Of a stretch of DNA of 7,097 nt, positions 6,827 to 7,097 are shown one piece after another. Every line of letters begins with the position of its first letter. The stretch's first letter is position 1. The stretch is from contig CAZCLJ010000240.1 of NCBI GenBank assembly GCA_964499465.1, positions 1 to 7,097 on the forward strand, given 5' to 3'. The notes beneath the pieces are model-generated. The model did no database searches, had not been told where the DNA came from, and saw only the letters and a program-made list of their open reading frames with translations. The position numbers and the translations under genes were made by a program. The DNA comes from JAAYJM01 sp964499465. GTDB lineage: Bacteria > Bacteroidota > Ignavibacteria > Kapaibacteriales > UBA2268.

Positions 6827-6859
6827 AGATGTCCTACATCTGCGAGATGTAGGACATCT
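6827..6859. repeat. Perfect 15-bp inverted repeat made of nested palindromes
   Basis: AGATGTCCTACATCT (6827-6841), loop GCG, then AGATGTAGGACATCT (6845-6859), an exact reverse complement. Each arm is itself a dyad: AGATGT, three bases, ACATCT. The unit therefore contains four half-sites in symmetric order. On the plus strand it is followed by TTATCTTT, a weak T-tract, so a terminator for something read rightward is possible but no such gene is present. A regulator binding site or a dispersed repeat is also possible. Confidence 0.85.
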
Positions 6860-6980
6860 TTATCTTTAAATTTCAAATACTTTGGTATCATTAACTTCAG
6901 AACTCCTGATGCCTCGTAGTTTGGTATTTCGCATATTTTATAATAAGAAGTTAAATTTTAATATGAGTATTTCCAATAGG

Positions 6981-7015
6981 TCATTAGTTATTCGTTATTC
7001 GTCATTCGTTATTAG
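6981..7015. repeat. Heptamer tandem array (T[TC]ATT[CA]G), five units
   Basis: Five consecutive seven-base units: TCATTAG, TTATTCG, TTATTCG, TCATTCG, TTATTAG. A short inverted remnant (AATGACAAATAACTAATT, 7026-7043) follows and could fold back on the array. The units are the reverse complement of the heptamer tail at 81-107. The array is non-coding. Confidence 0.75.
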
Positions 7016-7097
7016 TAAGAATACCAATGACAAATAACTAATTCAACTTTCCTAGTAGATAAAATGAAGTAAATATAGAGTAGTAGTGCTTTATAAA

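Larger units (their letters stand above)
6569..7097. other. Gene-free right end of the window, rich in repeats
   Basis: No reading frame here looks like a gene. The region holds the protease ribosome binding site, an 83-bp palindromic element (6711-6793), a nested palindrome (6827-6859), a TCAGAACTCCTGA motif (6897-6909) and a heptamer array (6981-7015). The protease promoter must lie in it, but I find no exact TAnnTTTG match on the minus strand close to the start. Confidence 0.7.

Noticed and set aside
6871..6920. Promoter-like TAGTTTG and TACTTTG strings on the plus strand
   Set aside because: Each is one base short of TAnnTTTG, and no plus-strand gene follows within the window.

Overview
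This AT-rich window most likely comes from a member of the Bacteroidota or the wider FCB group, possibly an Ignavibacteria/Kapabacteria-like lineage. Two things point there. The large secreted protease ends in a type IX secretion (T9SS) type A sorting domain, which is confined to that group. A TAnnTTTG promoter element of the Bacteroidota type lies just ahead of the first gene. The two minus-strand genes also carry Shine-Dalgarno-like sequences, which many Bacteroidota lack, so the exact placement is open.

Layout, left to right. Bases 1-107 hold a degenerate short tandem repeat array. Bases 187-981 (+) encode a small exported, probably outer-membrane beta-barrel protein that starts at TTG. 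Bases 982-1318 lie between convergent genes and hold two large inverted repeats and a rho-independent terminator. Bases 1319-3307 (-) encode an OPT-family (oligopeptide or metal-chelate) transporter of the inner membrane. Bases 3308-3724 hold a perfect 29-bp inverted repeat and the transporter's ribosome binding site. Bases 3725-6568 (-) encode a 947-residue subtilisin-like (S8) protease with signal peptide, propeptide, intact catalytic residues, a long beta-rich middle region and the T9SS tail. Bases 6569-7097 contain no gene but hold an 83-bp palindromic repeat, a nested palindrome and a heptamer repeat array.

How the genes may relate: the protease should be exported by Sec, cross the outer membrane by T9SS and digest protein outside the cell. 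The transporter could bring peptides across the inner membrane. This is a plausible protein-scavenging pair, but a 417-base gap containing a repeat separates them, so a shared operon is not shown. The barrel protein is convergent with the transporter and has no visible functional link.

The three proteins look like ordinary types. I do not see a new multi-gene system. The most distinctive content is intergenic: at least four types of palindromic or tandem repeat packed into every gap, and an odd TTG start preceded by a four-codon in-frame reading frame.
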